DNA of 64,000 nucleotides, taken from the NCBI RefSeq assembly GCF_001905595.1, contig NZ_LIXI01000006.1, forward strand, positions 186,001-250,000, read 5' to 3'. The notes under the pieces are model-generated. The model made no database searches. It was not told the DNA's origin and saw nothing but the letters and a program-made list of their open reading frames with translations. The translations under genes and the position numbers were made by a program. This stretch comes from Streptomyces sp. CB00316 (GTDB lineage: Bacteria > Actinomycetota > Actinomycetes > Streptomycetales > Streptomycetaceae). Positions 16,900-27,955 of this stretch are shown here, in pieces (the stretch's first letter is position 1; each line of letters opens with the position of its first letter).

Positions 16900-18548
16900 C
16901 CGCCACCGTCGCCGTCTCTCCGGGCCGCCGAACCCCCCTGCCCGGTGCAGGCGCTTTCGTCGGCACCGCGACCCTCCTCCGGTTCGCCCTGCGCAGGGAC
17001 CGTGCGCGCCTCGCCATCTGGTTGCCGGCGCTCTCCCTGGGCACGCTCGCCACGGTGGCCCAGTACGAGACCCTGTACTCCACCCCCGAGGAACGGACCA
17101 GGGCGGCCGCCACCATGGACAGCCCCGCCGCACTCGCCATGACCGGACCTCGCCACTACTTGTCCGACTACGACGTCGGCGCGATGCTCGGGCACCAACT
17201 GCTCGGCTTCATGGCGGTCCTGGTCGGCCTGATGAGCGTCCTGATCGTCATCCGGCACACGCGGCACGAGGAGGAGACCGGCCGGGCCGAGCTGGTCCGC
17301 TCCACCGTTGTCGGGCACCACGCCCAACTGGCCTCCGCGCTGGCCGTCGCGGCCCTTGCGAACATCGCCCTCGCCGTCCTGCTGGCGCTGGCCTTGATCT
17401 CGACGGGGATCGACGGGATCAGCACCGGCGAAGCCTTGCTGTACGGGCTGACGCACACGGTGATCGGTCTCGTCTTCGCCGGTGTCGCAGCGGTCACCGC
17501 ACAGGTGACCGCCCACACCCGCGGCGCCACCGGTATGGCACTGGCACTGATCGGGGTCGCCTACGCGCTGCGCGCCTCCGGGGACGTCGGCAAGGACGCC
17601 CTGTCCTGGCTGACGCCGATCGGCTGGATCCAGCGAAGCTACGTCTTCGTCGACAACCGCTGGTGGCCCCTGCTGCTCTGCCTGGCGTTGGCCGCGCTGA
17701 CCGCCGCCTTCGGCTTCGTATTGAGCACCCGGCGTGATGTCGGCGCGGGTCTGCGACCCGCCGGGCTCGGTCGCCGTACCGCGTCCGAGGCCCTCACCAG
17801 GCCTTTGGGCTTCGCCCTGCGGCTGCACCGGGCAACCCTGCTGGGCTTCTGCGCCGGACTGTTCCTGATGGGCACCATGTACGGCTCCATCCTCGGGGAC
17901 GCCGCCGACATGGTGAAGAACATCGAACAGGTCCAGGAGGCGCTGGCACAGATCGGCGGCAGCTCCGTCGCCGAGTCGTTCGCCTCGATGGTGATGGTCG
18001 TCATCGCGGTCGTGGCCGCCGTGTACGTCGTGATGGCCTCACTGCGGCCTCGGACCGAGGAGAGCGCCGGCCGCGCCGAACCGCTGCTGGCCACCGGCCT
18101 CTCGCGCGACCGCTGGCTGGGCAGCCATGTCGCCGTCGCGCTGGCCGGCGGTACGGCACTGCTGCTCACGGCCGGGCTGGGCTTCGGCCTCGCGGGCGCC
18201 GCGTCCACCGGGGACAGCGGCCTCGTGGGTGAGTTGGTCGCGTCCGCAGCCGTGTACGCCCCCGCGCTGTGGGTGACGGTGGGTGTGACCGTCGCGCTCT
18301 TCGGCTGGTATCCCGGGGCCGGGGTCGCGGCCTGGACCGTGCCGGTGTACGCGTTCCTCGTCGGCTATCTCGGCGCGATGCTCCGGTTCCCCGGCTGGAT
18401 GAACAACCTGTCACCTTTCGGCCACGTTCCCCGGCTCCCGGCCGCCCAGATGAGCTGGACTCCCATGGTGGTCCTCACCGCGGTCGCGGCCGGCCTGATC
18501 CTGCTGGGCATGGCGGGCTTCCGGCGCCGGGATCTGGAGACCAAGTGA
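16896..18548 (+). CDS. ABC transporter permease, exporter type
   Basis: A 550-residue integral membrane protein with about 12 hydrophobic segments in two similar halves. Each half begins with a FALRRDR- or FALRLHRA-like amphipathic stretch and contains a RAEL/RAEP motif (EETGRAELVRST; ESAGRAEPLLAT). The internal duplication is typical of tetronasin/polyketide exporter permeases that act with one ATPase. It is coupled to the upstream ATPase and probably exports an antibiotic or ionophore; substrate unknown. Confidence 0.9.
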   Translation: MTATVAVSPGRRTPLPGAGAFVGTATLLRFALRRDRARLAIWLPALSLGTLATVAQYETLYSTPEERTRAAATMDSPAALAMTGPRHYLSDYDVGAMLGHQLLGFMAVLVGLMSVLIVIRHTRHEEETGRAELVRSTVVGHHAQLASALAVAALANIALAVLLALALISTGIDGISTGEALLYGLTHTVIGLVFAGVAAVTAQVTAHTRGATGMALALIGVAYALRASGDVGKDALSWLTPIGWIQRSYVFVDNRWWPLLLCLALAALTAAFGFVLSTRRDVGAGLRPAGLGRRTASEALTRPLGFALRLHRATLLGFCAGLFLMGTMYGSILGDAADMVKNIEQVQEALAQIGGSSVAESFASMVMVVIAVVAAVYVVMASLRPRTEESAGRAEPLLATGLSRDRWLGSHVAVALAGGTALLLTAGLGFGLAGAASTGDSGLVGELVASAAVYAPALWVTVGVTVALFGWYPGAGVAAWTVPVYAFLVGYLGAMLRFPGWMNNLSPFGHVPRLPAAQMSWTPMVVLTAVAAGLILLGMAGFRRRDLETK

Positions 18549-18617
18549 CGGGTGGACGACGCGGCAGGCTCGGTATCTGCCTCGGCGCCGCACCGGCGTG
18601 CTCTGTCCCTCTGCGAG

Positions 18618-20504
<1,887 letters not shown>

Positions 20505-20543
20505 ATGGACCTCCGGGCCTGGGGGCGCCCATCTTCGAGTGAT

Positions 20544-20557
20544 TTACTGACAGGTAA
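20544..20557. promoter_or_regulatory. Candidate operator of the acyl-CoA ligase
   Basis: TTAC-N6-GTAA lies about 40 bp upstream of the ligase start. Its size and position suit a TetR-type regulator of fatty-acid genes. No regulator gene is adjacent, so the assignment is weak. Confidence 0.35.
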
Positions 20558-20648
20558 CTCGCAAGCGGTGGTCAGACTATGGGGAAGTCTGCCTGCGCGT
20601 AAGGGGCTGGGAGCGCGCCGGATCGTCCGGGGTCGCTCCGATCCCCGG

Positions 20649-21557
20649 TCAGAGGCTGAGCACGAGCTTGCCACGGACCTGGCCGGTCCTGCTGATCAGC
20701 TGGGCTTCGGCCGCCTTCTCCAGGGGCAGGACGTCCTGGACCTCGACCCGGACCGCTCCTGAGTCGATGAGCTGCCCGATGCGGCGCAGCGCCTCGCCGT
20801 CCGGAGCGACGACGACGCGCCGCCCTGTGATACCGGGGATGCGGTACGTCTCGTCGATCGGTTCCGGCAGAGTGATGAGCACGCCGCCCGGACGCAGCGC
20901 TCGCCACGACTCCTGCTGCGTCCGGCCGCCGACGGTGTCGATGACGACGTCGACCGGTTCGACGGCGTGCGGATGCTCCTCCGTGCGGTCCAAGGGCTCG
21001 TCGACGCCGAGCCGGCGCAGAAAGGCCAGGTTGCGCGGTGAAGCGGTGGCCGTGACATGCGCCCCGCGGGCCTTGGCGAGCTGAACGGCGAAGTGGCCGA
21101 CCCCGCCCGCGCCACCGTGGATCAGAACGCGCTGACCGGCGGTCAGCTGTGCGGCGTCGAGCGACTGCCAGGCGGTCAGGGCCGCCAGCGGGACGGCCGC
21201 GGCCTGCGCGAACGACAGCTCGACGGGCTTGGGGGCGACGGCTGAGACCGGCAGGACCGCGAACTCCTGATAGGCCCCGGCATACGGCAGAGGCAGCATG
21301 CCGTACACCTCGTCACCGACACCTGGGCCGTCGGCCGTCGTCGTCGTGACGACCGTCCCCGCCACATCCCAGCCCATGCCCAGAGGGAAGGGGCGGTCCG
21401 TACCGACCGCTCCCTCTCGGAACTTCCAGTCGACGGGGTTCACGCCGGCGGCCCGCACCTTGATCAGAAGCTGTCCGTCGGCAGGGTCAGGTACCGGTTG
21501 CTCGGTCAGTTCCAGAACGCTTTCGTCGCCGTGGCGGGAGAGGGTTACTGCTCGCAT
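20649..21557 (-). CDS. NADPH-dependent quinone-type oxidoreductase (zinc-free MDR family)
   Basis: A 302-residue medium-chain dehydrogenase/reductase. The N-terminal GroES-like fold has RAAGVNPVDWKFREG and the nucleotide-binding motif is HGGAGGVGHFAVQLAKARGA. Zinc-ligand cysteines are absent, as in quinone reductases and enone reductases. It is divergent from an XRE regulator across a remarkable four-copy palindrome, which suggests inducible expression, perhaps by an electrophile. Confidence 0.92.
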   Translation of the reverse strand: MRAVTLSRHGDESVLELTEQPVPDPADGQLLIKVRAAGVNPVDWKFREGAVGTDRPFPLGMGWDVAGTVVTTTTADGPGVGDEVYGMLPLPYAGAYQEFAVLPVSAVAPKPVELSFAQAAAVPLAALTAWQSLDAAQLTAGQRVLIHGGAGGVGHFAVQLAKARGAHVTATASPRNLAFLRRLGVDEPLDRTEEHPHAVEPVDVVIDTVGGRTQQESWRALRPGGVLITLPEPIDETYRIPGITGRRVVVAPDGEALRRIGQLIDSGAVRVEVQDVLPLEKAAEAQLISRTGQVRGKLVLSL

Positions 21558-21661
21558 GACCGGTGCTCCAGAGGGAGGGAACGAGCCGGCACCGCTGGCG
21601 GCGACGGCCGTGCGCGGTGCGCACTGAGCTCAACCGTGGACCGAGGGGGCCCTGCTGACCA

Positions 21662-21714
21662 GTACCCCGTCAGTACCCCCCGTCGCAGTGAGGAGCGGGG
21701 TACTGACGGGGTAC
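21662..21714. promoter_or_regulatory. Perfect 18-bp palindrome built from four GTACCCC units
   Basis: GTACCCC occurs at 21662-21668 and 21673-21679, and its complement GGGGTAC at 21697-21703 and 21708-21714. Units within a pair are 11 bp apart (one helical turn), and the two 18-bp arms are exact complements separated by 17 nt. It lies between the divergent oxidoreductase (start 21557) and XRE regulator (start 21801), consistent with cooperative binding of a dimeric regulator. Confidence 0.85.
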
Positions 21715-21800
21715 AGGGCAGCGCGTTCCGGGGAGGGCATACTGACGCGGAGGCGCGGGGGCGGACTGCGTCGCGCTGTGCGAAAGGAGCCGGGGGAGCC

Positions 21801-22649
21801 GTGAAGCAGGCACGTGAGCTGGGCAGGTTTCTTCGTTCACGGCGATCGCATGTGACGCCTGAGGCCGCGGGCGTTCCGGCTCTGGGCCGGCGGCGGGTGC
21901 CCGGACTCCGCCGCGAGGAGGTGGCGGGACTCGCCGGAGTAAGCACCATCTACTACACGCGCCTGGAGCAGGGGCGGGCGACCAATCCCTCGGACTCCGT
22001 GCTGGAGGCCCTGGCGCGTGTGCTGCGACTGGACGCGACCGAGTGGGCCCATCTGCACGATCTGGCGCACCCTCCGCAGCGCCCGCGGGCCGAGTCGTCG
22101 ACCCTCGGGGTCCGACGGGTTCGTCCGGATGTCCGTCGGTTGCTGGATGCGGTGGGTGCGGTGCCCGCCTACGTTCTCGACCCCGGCATGGACGTTCTCG
22201 CCGCCAACGAGCTCGCTCTGGCCCTGGTGCCCGGCCTGGCCGGTGCCCCGGCAGGCAAACCGAACATCGCCCGTCACATCTTCCTGGACGCCAAGGCACG
22301 CAGCCTGTACCCGCAGTGGGATCAGGTCGCGCGTCAGACCATCGGCTACCTGCGCTTCTCCGCCGCACGCCACGTACACCATTCCCGTCTGGGGCACGTC
22401 GTCGCCGAGCTCAGTGCGGCCAGCCCCGAGTTCCGGATCCTGTGGGCGGCTCAGGAGGTTCAGGAGAAGACGTACGGCACCAAGAGCTTCGAGCACCCCC
22501 TGGCCGGGCGATTCGACCTCGCGTACGAAACCCTTTCCTTCCCGGGCGACGAAGGCCAGTCACTCGTCATCTTCTCGGCCGTCCACGGCTCCGCGCAGAG
22601 CGCCTTGAAGCGGCTGAGCGCGTCGCCGATGGAATATCCACAGCGGTAG
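21801..22649 (+). CDS. XRE-family regulator with MmyB-like ligand domain
   Basis: A 282-residue protein. The helix-turn-helix (about 8-70) has the hallmark RRRVPGLRREEVAGLAGVS and YYTRLEQGR. The C-terminal MmyB-like domain contains VLDPGMDVLAANELALAL, a domain that may bind a small lipophilic ligand. The GTG at 21801 follows GGGGGAG closely. It is divergent from the quinone-type oxidoreductase, its likely target. Confidence 0.92.
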   Translation: MKQARELGRFLRSRRSHVTPEAAGVPALGRRRVPGLRREEVAGLAGVSTIYYTRLEQGRATNPSDSVLEALARVLRLDATEWAHLHDLAHPPQRPRAESSTLGVRRVRPDVRRLLDAVGAVPAYVLDPGMDVLAANELALALVPGLAGAPAGKPNIARHIFLDAKARSLYPQWDQVARQTIGYLRFSAARHVHHSRLGHVVAELSAASPEFRILWAAQEVQEKTYGTKSFEHPLAGRFDLAYETLSFPGDEGQSLVIFSAVHGSAQSALKRLSASPMEYPQR

Positions 22650-22718
22650 GAAGCCTTACGGCAGCCCGGCCGCAAACTGCGCGGCGTTCCTCCCGAACTG
22701 ACCGCTCTCGTCTGCCGA

Positions 22719-23276
22719 TCAGACCTGGGTGAGTTCCGCGGCACCGAAGGAGACACCGAAGCGGGCGCACCACACACTCACGCTGGTGAAGTCGGAGAGT
22801 TCCGCGCCGGCGGGGAGGGCGTAGTTCTGGTTTCCCTTGTTGCCCTTGAGTTTGCCGAGGCTGATGTACTTGCCGTCATCGAAGACTCCCCAGCCTCCCC
22901 TGCCCGCCTTCACCGGCGCATCGGTCAGCCACACGTGGAGGTCGGGTCCGTTGCTGGTGTCGAGGTTCTCCAGTCGTAGCGTATGCGTGCCATCCGCCAG
23001 ACGAACGATCTTCACGGCCCCGGTGGTGGCGTGTTCATGACTGATGAACCTCCCCGCCGCGACGGTCACCGGTCCCGTGGGCGGCGCCGGGCTCCCACCG
23101 GGCGAGGCCGGTTCCGCCGGCAACGTGACTGCTGGTGAGGGCAAGGACTCCAGCACCGTCTCGTCCTGCCACAACTTCCACGGCTGAAACAGGTACAAAC
23201 CGGCGACGACCGCGGTGACAACGGCTACCGCGATGCCTGTCACTATCAGCTTGCTCGTTCGCCCTTTGCGCACCAT
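22719..23276 (-). CDS. Membrane-anchored DM13-domain protein
   Basis: A 185-residue protein. One N-terminal membrane segment (about 10-29) is followed by a Pro/Ser-rich spacer and a DM13 domain (about 75-185) with GRFISHEHATTGAVKIV, GPDLHVWLTD, the YISLGKLKGNKGNQNY stretch and VSVWCARFGVSFGAAEL. The domain is predicted outside the membrane. DM13 domains are thought to be redox or electron-transfer modules and keep a Cys, present here in VWCARF. The ATG has GGGAG upstream. Monocistronic. Confidence 0.85.
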   Translation of the reverse strand: MVRKGRTSKLIVTGIAVAVVTAVVAGLYLFQPWKLWQDETVLESLPSPAVTLPAEPASPGGSPAPPTGPVTVAAGRFISHEHATTGAVKIVRLADGTHTLRLENLDTSNGPDLHVWLTDAPVKAGRGGWGVFDDGKYISLGKLKGNKGNQNYALPAGAELSDFTSVSVWCARFGVSFGAAELTQV

Positions 23277-23453
23277 GAGACCGCTCCCTCTTGTTCAGGT
23301 GTCCGCCCGAGAGTAATCGCGAGGGGCACGCTCATGTCACCAGGCGTCAACCACCACCTGCACGGCGCGGCCACACTCGCTGGACCAAGATCGTCGGGCG
23401 GCTCGGTCGTGTGAGGCGCGGAAGTGCGGCGGAACCGGACCCCGCTCCCTCAT

Positions 23454-23470
23454 ATATCGTCTACCGATAT
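23454..23470. promoter_or_regulatory. Inverted repeat before the permease gene
   Basis: ATATCG-N5-CGATAT (perfect arms), about 50 bp upstream of the permease start, in an AT-richer patch that probably includes the promoter. The sequence resembles PadR/MarR operators, but no such gene is next to it. Confidence 0.4.
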
Positions 23471-23517
23471 CACTACCCGTTACATGCGTACGGCTCTGTC
23501 ACCTGGGGAGTTGAGCA

Positions 23518-24795
23518 GTGGGCAAGCAGCCGCCGACCGAGGGGACGCCGCGGCAGTTGCGGCGGCGGCTCGGTGTGTTCGACGCGGTGGTCATCGGTCT
23601 GGGCGCGATGATCGGCGCAGGCATCTTCGCCGCCCTCGCTCCGGCGGCGGAAGCGGCCGGAGCCGGGCTGCTGCTCGGTCTGGGCCTGGCCTCGGTGGTC
23701 GCCTACTGCAATGCGACGTCCTCAGCCCGGCTCGCCGCGCGCTATCCGGCCTCCGGCGGCACCTATGTATACGGCCGCGAACGCCTTGGCGACTTCTGGG
23801 GGTACCTTGCCGGCTGGGGCTTCGTCATCGGGAAGACCGCTTCCTGCGCGGCCATGGCCCTCACGGTCGGCACCTACCTGTGGCCCGGTCAGGCACACGC
23901 GGTCGCGGTAGCGGCTGTGGTGGCGCTGACCGCGGTGAACTATGCGGGGGTGCGGAAGTCGGCCTGGCTGACTCGGGCCATCGTCGCGGTCGTCCTCGCG
24001 GTCCTGGCAGCACTGGTCGTCGCCACGCTTGCCTCCGGCGAGGCTGACGCCGTTCGTCTGAACAGCGGCTCGGAGGCCGATTTCACCGGTGTGCTCCAGG
24101 CAGCGGGACTGTTGTTCTTCGCGTTCGCCGGATACGCACGCATCGCCACTCTCGGCGAGGAGGTCCGCGACCCTGCCCGTACGATCCCCCGCGCCATCCC
24201 CGTCGCACTCGGTATCACCCTGGTCGTCTACGCCGTGGTGGCCATCGCCGTCCTGATGGTGCTGGGCCCGGAGAGGCTGGCGGACGCGACCGCGCCGATG
24301 TCGGACGCCGCACGAGCCGCGGACGCGGAGTGGCTGGTCCCGTTCGTGCGCGTCGGTGCCGCGGTCGCGGCGCTCGGCTCGCTGCTGGCGCTGATCCTCG
24401 GCGTGTCCCGTACGACTCTCGCCATGGCCCGTGACCGGCACGTGCCACATGCCCTTGCGGCCGTTCATCCTCGTTACCAGGTGCCCCATCGGGCGGAACT
24501 CGCGGTCTGTGCCGTGGTGGCAGTGCTCGCCGCGACGGTGGACGTTCGCGAGGCGATCGGCTTCTCCTCCTTCGGAGTGCTGGCCTACTACGCCGTCGCG
24601 AACGCCTCGGCCTGGACACTCACCTCCGCCGAGGGCCGCCCCGCGCGGATCGTTCCCGTCGTCGGCCTGGCAGGGTGTCTGGTCCTGGCCTGCGCCCTGC
24701 CCCCTTCCTCGGTGGTCTCCGGTGCCGCGGTCCTGGCCGTCGGGGCAGCCGCCTACGGCATCCGCCGCGCGCTCGCTTCCCGTCGCACGTCATAG
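23518..24795 (+). CDS. APC-family amino acid permease
   Basis: A 425-residue membrane protein with about 12 helices. It starts with the family motif FDAVVIGLGAMIGAGIFAAL (unwound first helix), then ASGGTYVYGRERLGDFWGYL, and FFAFAGYARIATLGEEVRDP in helix 6. The GTG start has GGGGAG upstream. It probably imports or exchanges an amino acid or amine in the cytoplasmic membrane. It is the last intact chromosomal gene before the mobile-element region. Confidence 0.92.
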   Translation: MGKQPPTEGTPRQLRRRLGVFDAVVIGLGAMIGAGIFAALAPAAEAAGAGLLLGLGLASVVAYCNATSSARLAARYPASGGTYVYGRERLGDFWGYLAGWGFVIGKTASCAAMALTVGTYLWPGQAHAVAVAAVVALTAVNYAGVRKSAWLTRAIVAVVLAVLAALVVATLASGEADAVRLNSGSEADFTGVLQAAGLLFFAFAGYARIATLGEEVRDPARTIPRAIPVALGITLVVYAVVAIAVLMVLGPERLADATAPMSDAARAADAEWLVPFVRVGAAVAALGSLLALILGVSRTTLAMARDRHVPHALAAVHPRYQVPHRAELAVCAVVAVLAATVDVREAIGFSSFGVLAYYAVANASAWTLTSAEGRPARIVPVVGLAGCLVLACALPPSSVVSGAAVLAVGAAAYGIRRALASRRTS

Positions 24796-24901
24796 GACCG
24801 GACGACGGGCGCTCAACGGGCGGCGCAGGCGGCTCCGGCATGCGTCCTTGCCTGTCAGGCACAGGGGGCAGGACTGGGCCGCATGACGAAGGCCGGCCCC
24901 G

Positions 24902-25102
24902 GACTACCGCTGGGGCGCCGCGCCCGACGAACTCCCCGACGTCATGTGACGGGTCGGCTTCCACTTCGACCATGACGATCCGGAAACGGATCTGTCCTCA
25001 CCAGCGGCGGTCGCTCCGGTCGAGCACCTGACGGGCGCCACCATCACTCCCACGCTGCTCCGGGCCACGACGCTCACCTGCGCCACCCTACGAATCCGCT
25101 GA
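24902..25102 (+). pseudogene. C-terminal gene fragment with in-frame stop
   Basis: The frame reads DYRWGAAPDELPDVM, then TGA, then RVGFHFDHDDPETDL and on to CATLRIR before a stop. Composition looks coding, and the DYRWGA/ELPDVM/FHFDHDDPE pattern resembles the end of a Streptomyces protein of unknown function. There is no start and one nonsense codon, so it is a remnant. The 24796-24901 stretch before it holds nothing recognisable. Confidence 0.5.
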
Positions 25103-25106
25103 GTCC

Positions 25107-25605
25107 ATGATCTTGACCGTGCCATTCATGGAGCGGTCTTGGAGTCGGCCCTGGAGCGGACGCGCCGACCCGACCAACCGCTTCGGATGTGACAGGGAGT
25201 GGACGGACCCTCCCGGCAAGGACACGCTGTCGGCCGTCTGCGGCGCATCCTCGATCAGCGTCTCCGTCGACGCGGCCGGAGACCTGAGGATCGCAGGGTT
25301 CCGGCAGGACAGCCACTACCTCAGATCCGCCTGGGACCGGATCTACAAGCCGATCCGCTCCCACAACGAGGGCCTCAACGGCCGCTGCAAGGGCGCCTAC
25401 ATGGACATCGGCAACCTCATGCACCGTCGAGCACCCGGCCAAGTGGCCCAGAAATCCTCATCACGCTCATGGTGACCATCAAAAACCTGGACATCCTGGA
25501 AACCTGGCTCTACGAGCGCCACCCCGAACGGGCAGCGAACGACCCCCGAAACGACGAAGATCTCGCCCGATCTTGCGATCGGACGGGATCTCGTCACCAT
25601 TCTTG
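25107..25605 (+). pseudogene. Broken mobile-element protein remnant
   Basis: The first frame gives a Cys-containing stretch (DPTNRFGCDREW) and SHNEGLNGRCKGAYMDIGNL. About position 25450 the reading shifts to a second frame giving LMVTIKNLDILETWLYERHP. Together these look like the C-terminal half of a transposase-like protein found near Streptomyces mobile elements (EGLNGR-K pattern). At least one frameshift and no proper start. Exact family uncertain. Confidence 0.45.
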
Positions 25606-25613
25606 AGCTAACT
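25536..25613 (+). repeat. Terminator-like repeat, copy A
   Basis: First of three related copies (others at 35771 and 38140). The core hairpin at 25559-25590 is two 14-nt arms (two mismatches) around TTGC, followed by TTGAGCTAACT. Copy A and copy C also share the preceding 20-25 bp almost exactly, so a longer ancestral sequence was duplicated. Confidence 0.8.
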
Positions 25614-25685
25614 TGCAGGCGCCGCCGCCGATGTCAGTGGCTGGCAGTTGGAGGAGGCCATGACTGTCCACACGCTGGTGGCCTT

Positions 25686-26161
25686 GTGCCCGACCCCGAT
25701 GTTCTGCGCGCCCGCTGTCGGGCACTGGCACTGCTCGATGCCATTCTCGACGCGGACGCTCCCACCCACTCGTTCGTCTCCGACTGGCGCGAAGGCATCG
25801 ACCTGGCATTCATGGACAACGGTTCTGGTGACCAGTACGCCGTCGTGTTCGATCCGGCCGGGGTATTCCTCTACGGGTTCGATCACGAGAGTGATGCCAC
25901 GCCATGGCGAGAGTGGCCCCGCGCGCATTGGCCTGGCCTCCTCGACGGTCTGCCCCCGTCGCTCGCGCACTATCCGGCGGCACCGGAGTTCCAATTCGAG
26001 GACCGGACTTCTTCGACCATGACGCCGTAGCGGCCATCCTGGCTGGGGCGTCGCTGAGCCACGGGACGGTGACCTCGTTGTCCTCCACGGCCGACTTCGA
26101 AACGGTGGTTGTGCAGGCCCGCACGCTGGGCTGTGCCGTCCCGGATCAGCCTGCACTCTGA
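25686..26161 (+). pseudogene. Frameshifted gene for a small protein of unknown function
   Basis: The first frame (25686-about 25995) begins MPDPDVLRARCRALALLDAI and continues with NGSGDQYAVVFDPAGVFLYG and FDHESDATPW. The continuation lies in another frame (about 25995-26161), DFFDHDAVAAILAGASLSHG. The family (RCRALALLDAI, NGSGDxYxVVF, GFDHES) is common in Streptomyces as an uncharacterised intact protein. Here it is broken by a frameshift and looks shortened. It lies just before the radical SAM module. Confidence 0.55.
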
Positions 26162-26209
26162 CTCCGTGTAGATTGCCCCTCCCCTACGCGCCACGGTTGG
26201 CATCCGGCC

Positions 26210-26223
26210 ATTGAGCTTCTTCG
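26210..26223. repeat. Solitary IS-end sequence
   Basis: ATTGAGCTTCTTCG is identical to the left end of the IS5-type element at 28782-28795 and in the same orientation. No transposase adjoins this copy, so it looks like the relic of a lost IS copy or a deletion scar. Together the two copies bracket the radical SAM/LysE module. Confidence 0.7.
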
Positions 26224-26300
26224 CTCCAGTGTCTTGATCACGTGTTCATGTGGCCGAATTGAATCGGGGCGTCCAGTTTCAGCCCCGTGCTGGCTGGTTG

Positions 26301-26396
26301 ATGCCTGGTGCACGAATATTCCGCATGCAAATGTTTATGATCCGTCTGCACGGGTGCCCTACTCAACCGTCCAATTCGCTCTCCTGCACCAGGTGA
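26301..26396 (+). CDS. Possible 31-residue leader or precursor ORF
   Basis: An ATG-initiated frame (MPGARIFRMQMFMIRLHGCP, then 11 more residues including a second Cys and ending CTR) stops 4 bp before the radical SAM start. It carries that gene's ribosome site AGGTGA in its last codons. No good Shine-Dalgarno sequence precedes it, so it may be chance. If translated it could couple to, or be a substrate of, the enzyme. Confidence 0.25.
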   Translation: MPGARIFRMQMFMIRLHGCPTQPSNSLSCTR

Positions 26397-26400
26397 TGAA

Positions 26401-27894
26401 ATGACGCTGAAGGTACTACTCGCTAACGCCCCCAATCCCACAGACAATAGGAACGCCTCGAACTACGCCTGCTACCCGCACATAGGCATCATCCAACTCG
26501 CCACGGCCACGCGAGAGGCCCTGGGGGATCGTGTCGACCTCCGCGTCGTTGATGGAGGCATCAGCAACACCGAGACCGTGCAGCGTGCCGTTCGGGCCTT
26601 CGCACCCGATGTCGTCGGCGTCAGCGCACTGACACCGACCTACTCCGAGGCCCTCAAGGTCGCCGAAACCGCCAAGGCCTGCGGGGCCGAGGTAGTCCTT
26701 GGTGACGACCACGCGATCTTCTTTCCCGAAATGATCCTTCGCAATCGGCCCCAGGTCGACTACGTGATAGCTAACGACGGCGGCGAGATTCCGTTCGTTG
26801 AACTGATCCGCGCCCTGCTCGACGGCACCAGCATGTCGGAGGTGTCCTCGCTCGCCTACCGGCGTGAGGGTCAGGTACATATCAATCCGGCACCGAAGTA
26901 TGCGCTCTCACTACGCAACACGATTCCGGATTTGTCCTTTATTGAGGACGTGATCGACGTCTATGCCGACAATTACCGAGCACAGTTCGGCCACCTCCAC
27001 GGTCACCAAGTGCGACCAGTGACCGTGAACAACGCACGCGGCTGCGAGAACGGCTACAAACGCTGCACCTACTGCTCCATCGCAGATTTGACCGTCAACA
27101 CGGGTGATCCCCGCGAGTTCTGGAAAACAATCGACCAATACAACCGCGAGCACGGAATCAATCTGTTTTTCGAGGTCTACGACAGCTTCACGGCCAGCCC
27201 TCGGTACGTGGACGCTCTCATCGACGCCACCCCGCCGCACCTGAAACGCCGTATCGATGACGGCGAACTGCAGGTTATGGTGTACGCGCGCGCCCTTGGG
27301 CTGACCAAACGCAACAATGTCGACAAGCTCCGGCGGCTCGGTGTCACACGTGCCAACATCGGGCTGGACGCCGCCGACCCTGAAATGCTCGAGGCGCAGC
27401 GAAAGAACAAGACCACCGGCGAAACCAATCTCGAAGCCATCCGCATGCTGAACAAGGCGGGCATCTCGGTGCATGCCTCCTACATAGCCGGCGCTCCGGG
27501 AGAGCGACCGGAGACGCTGGACCGCACCATCGCCGGGATCCGGCAGATGCTGAGCGAAGTAGAGCTCTCCTCGGTTGAGTTCTCACGCTTTATTCCGTTG
27601 CCGAACAGTCCGGCCTGGGATCTGCTCGTCGACTACGAGCGGCCAAACTTCTTCAAAAGCACCGCCGAGATCGACGACTATTTGGCTGTCCTCGGAATCA
27701 CCGTGACGCGGGAGGACCGGGAGGAAATGTTCGTCAGGTTCGGTGATCAGGACTTGCTCGACATCGACGAGCTGGGCGCTTTCTGGGCGGACAACTTCAC
27801 TCACATCAGTGAGAAGTACGCTCTGGGGCGCATCGCTGAAGTAGATGAGATGGTGAGCGCGCACAACGTGCGAACGGGCAACAACGTCGGATAG
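26401..27894 (+). CDS. Radical SAM enzyme with B12-binding-like domain
   Basis: A 497-residue protein. Residues 1-150 resemble the cobalamin-binding fold of B12-radical SAM enzymes (VLLANAPNP, YPHIGIIQLATATRE, DVVGVSALTPTY, VVLGDDHAIFFPE). The radical SAM domain (about 205-420) has ARGCENGYKRCTYCS: cysteines 215, 222 and 225 form CX6CX2C where CX3CX2C is usual. The SAM region NIGLDAADPEMLEAQ and SYIAGAPGERPETL are present. AGGTGA precedes the ATG. The first 60 bases are only 33/60 G+C, and AT-rich codons are frequent, unlike neighbours, so recent transfer is likely. It is followed by a LysE exporter. Substrate unknown. Confidence 0.88.
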   Translation: MTLKVLLANAPNPTDNRNASNYACYPHIGIIQLATATREALGDRVDLRVVDGGISNTETVQRAVRAFAPDVVGVSALTPTYSEALKVAETAKACGAEVVLGDDHAIFFPEMILRNRPQVDYVIANDGGEIPFVELIRALLDGTSMSEVSSLAYRREGQVHINPAPKYALSLRNTIPDLSFIEDVIDVYADNYRAQFGHLHGHQVRPVTVNNARGCENGYKRCTYCSIADLTVNTGDPREFWKTIDQYNREHGINLFFEVYDSFTASPRYVDALIDATPPHLKRRIDDGELQVMVYARALGLTKRNNVDKLRRLGVTRANIGLDAADPEMLEAQRKNKTTGETNLEAIRMLNKAGISVHASYIAGAPGERPETLDRTIAGIRQMLSEVELSSVEFSRFIPLPNSPAWDLLVDYERPNFFKSTAEIDDYLAVLGITVTREDREEMFVRFGDQDLLDIDELGAFWADNFTHISEKYALGRIAEVDEMVSAHNVRTGNNVG

Positions 27895-27955
27895 CCGCCA
27901 CGCCTGTGGCGCGGCCTCCCGCCGAGCACAGACAGGCGAAGAGAAGGGTGCTGGA

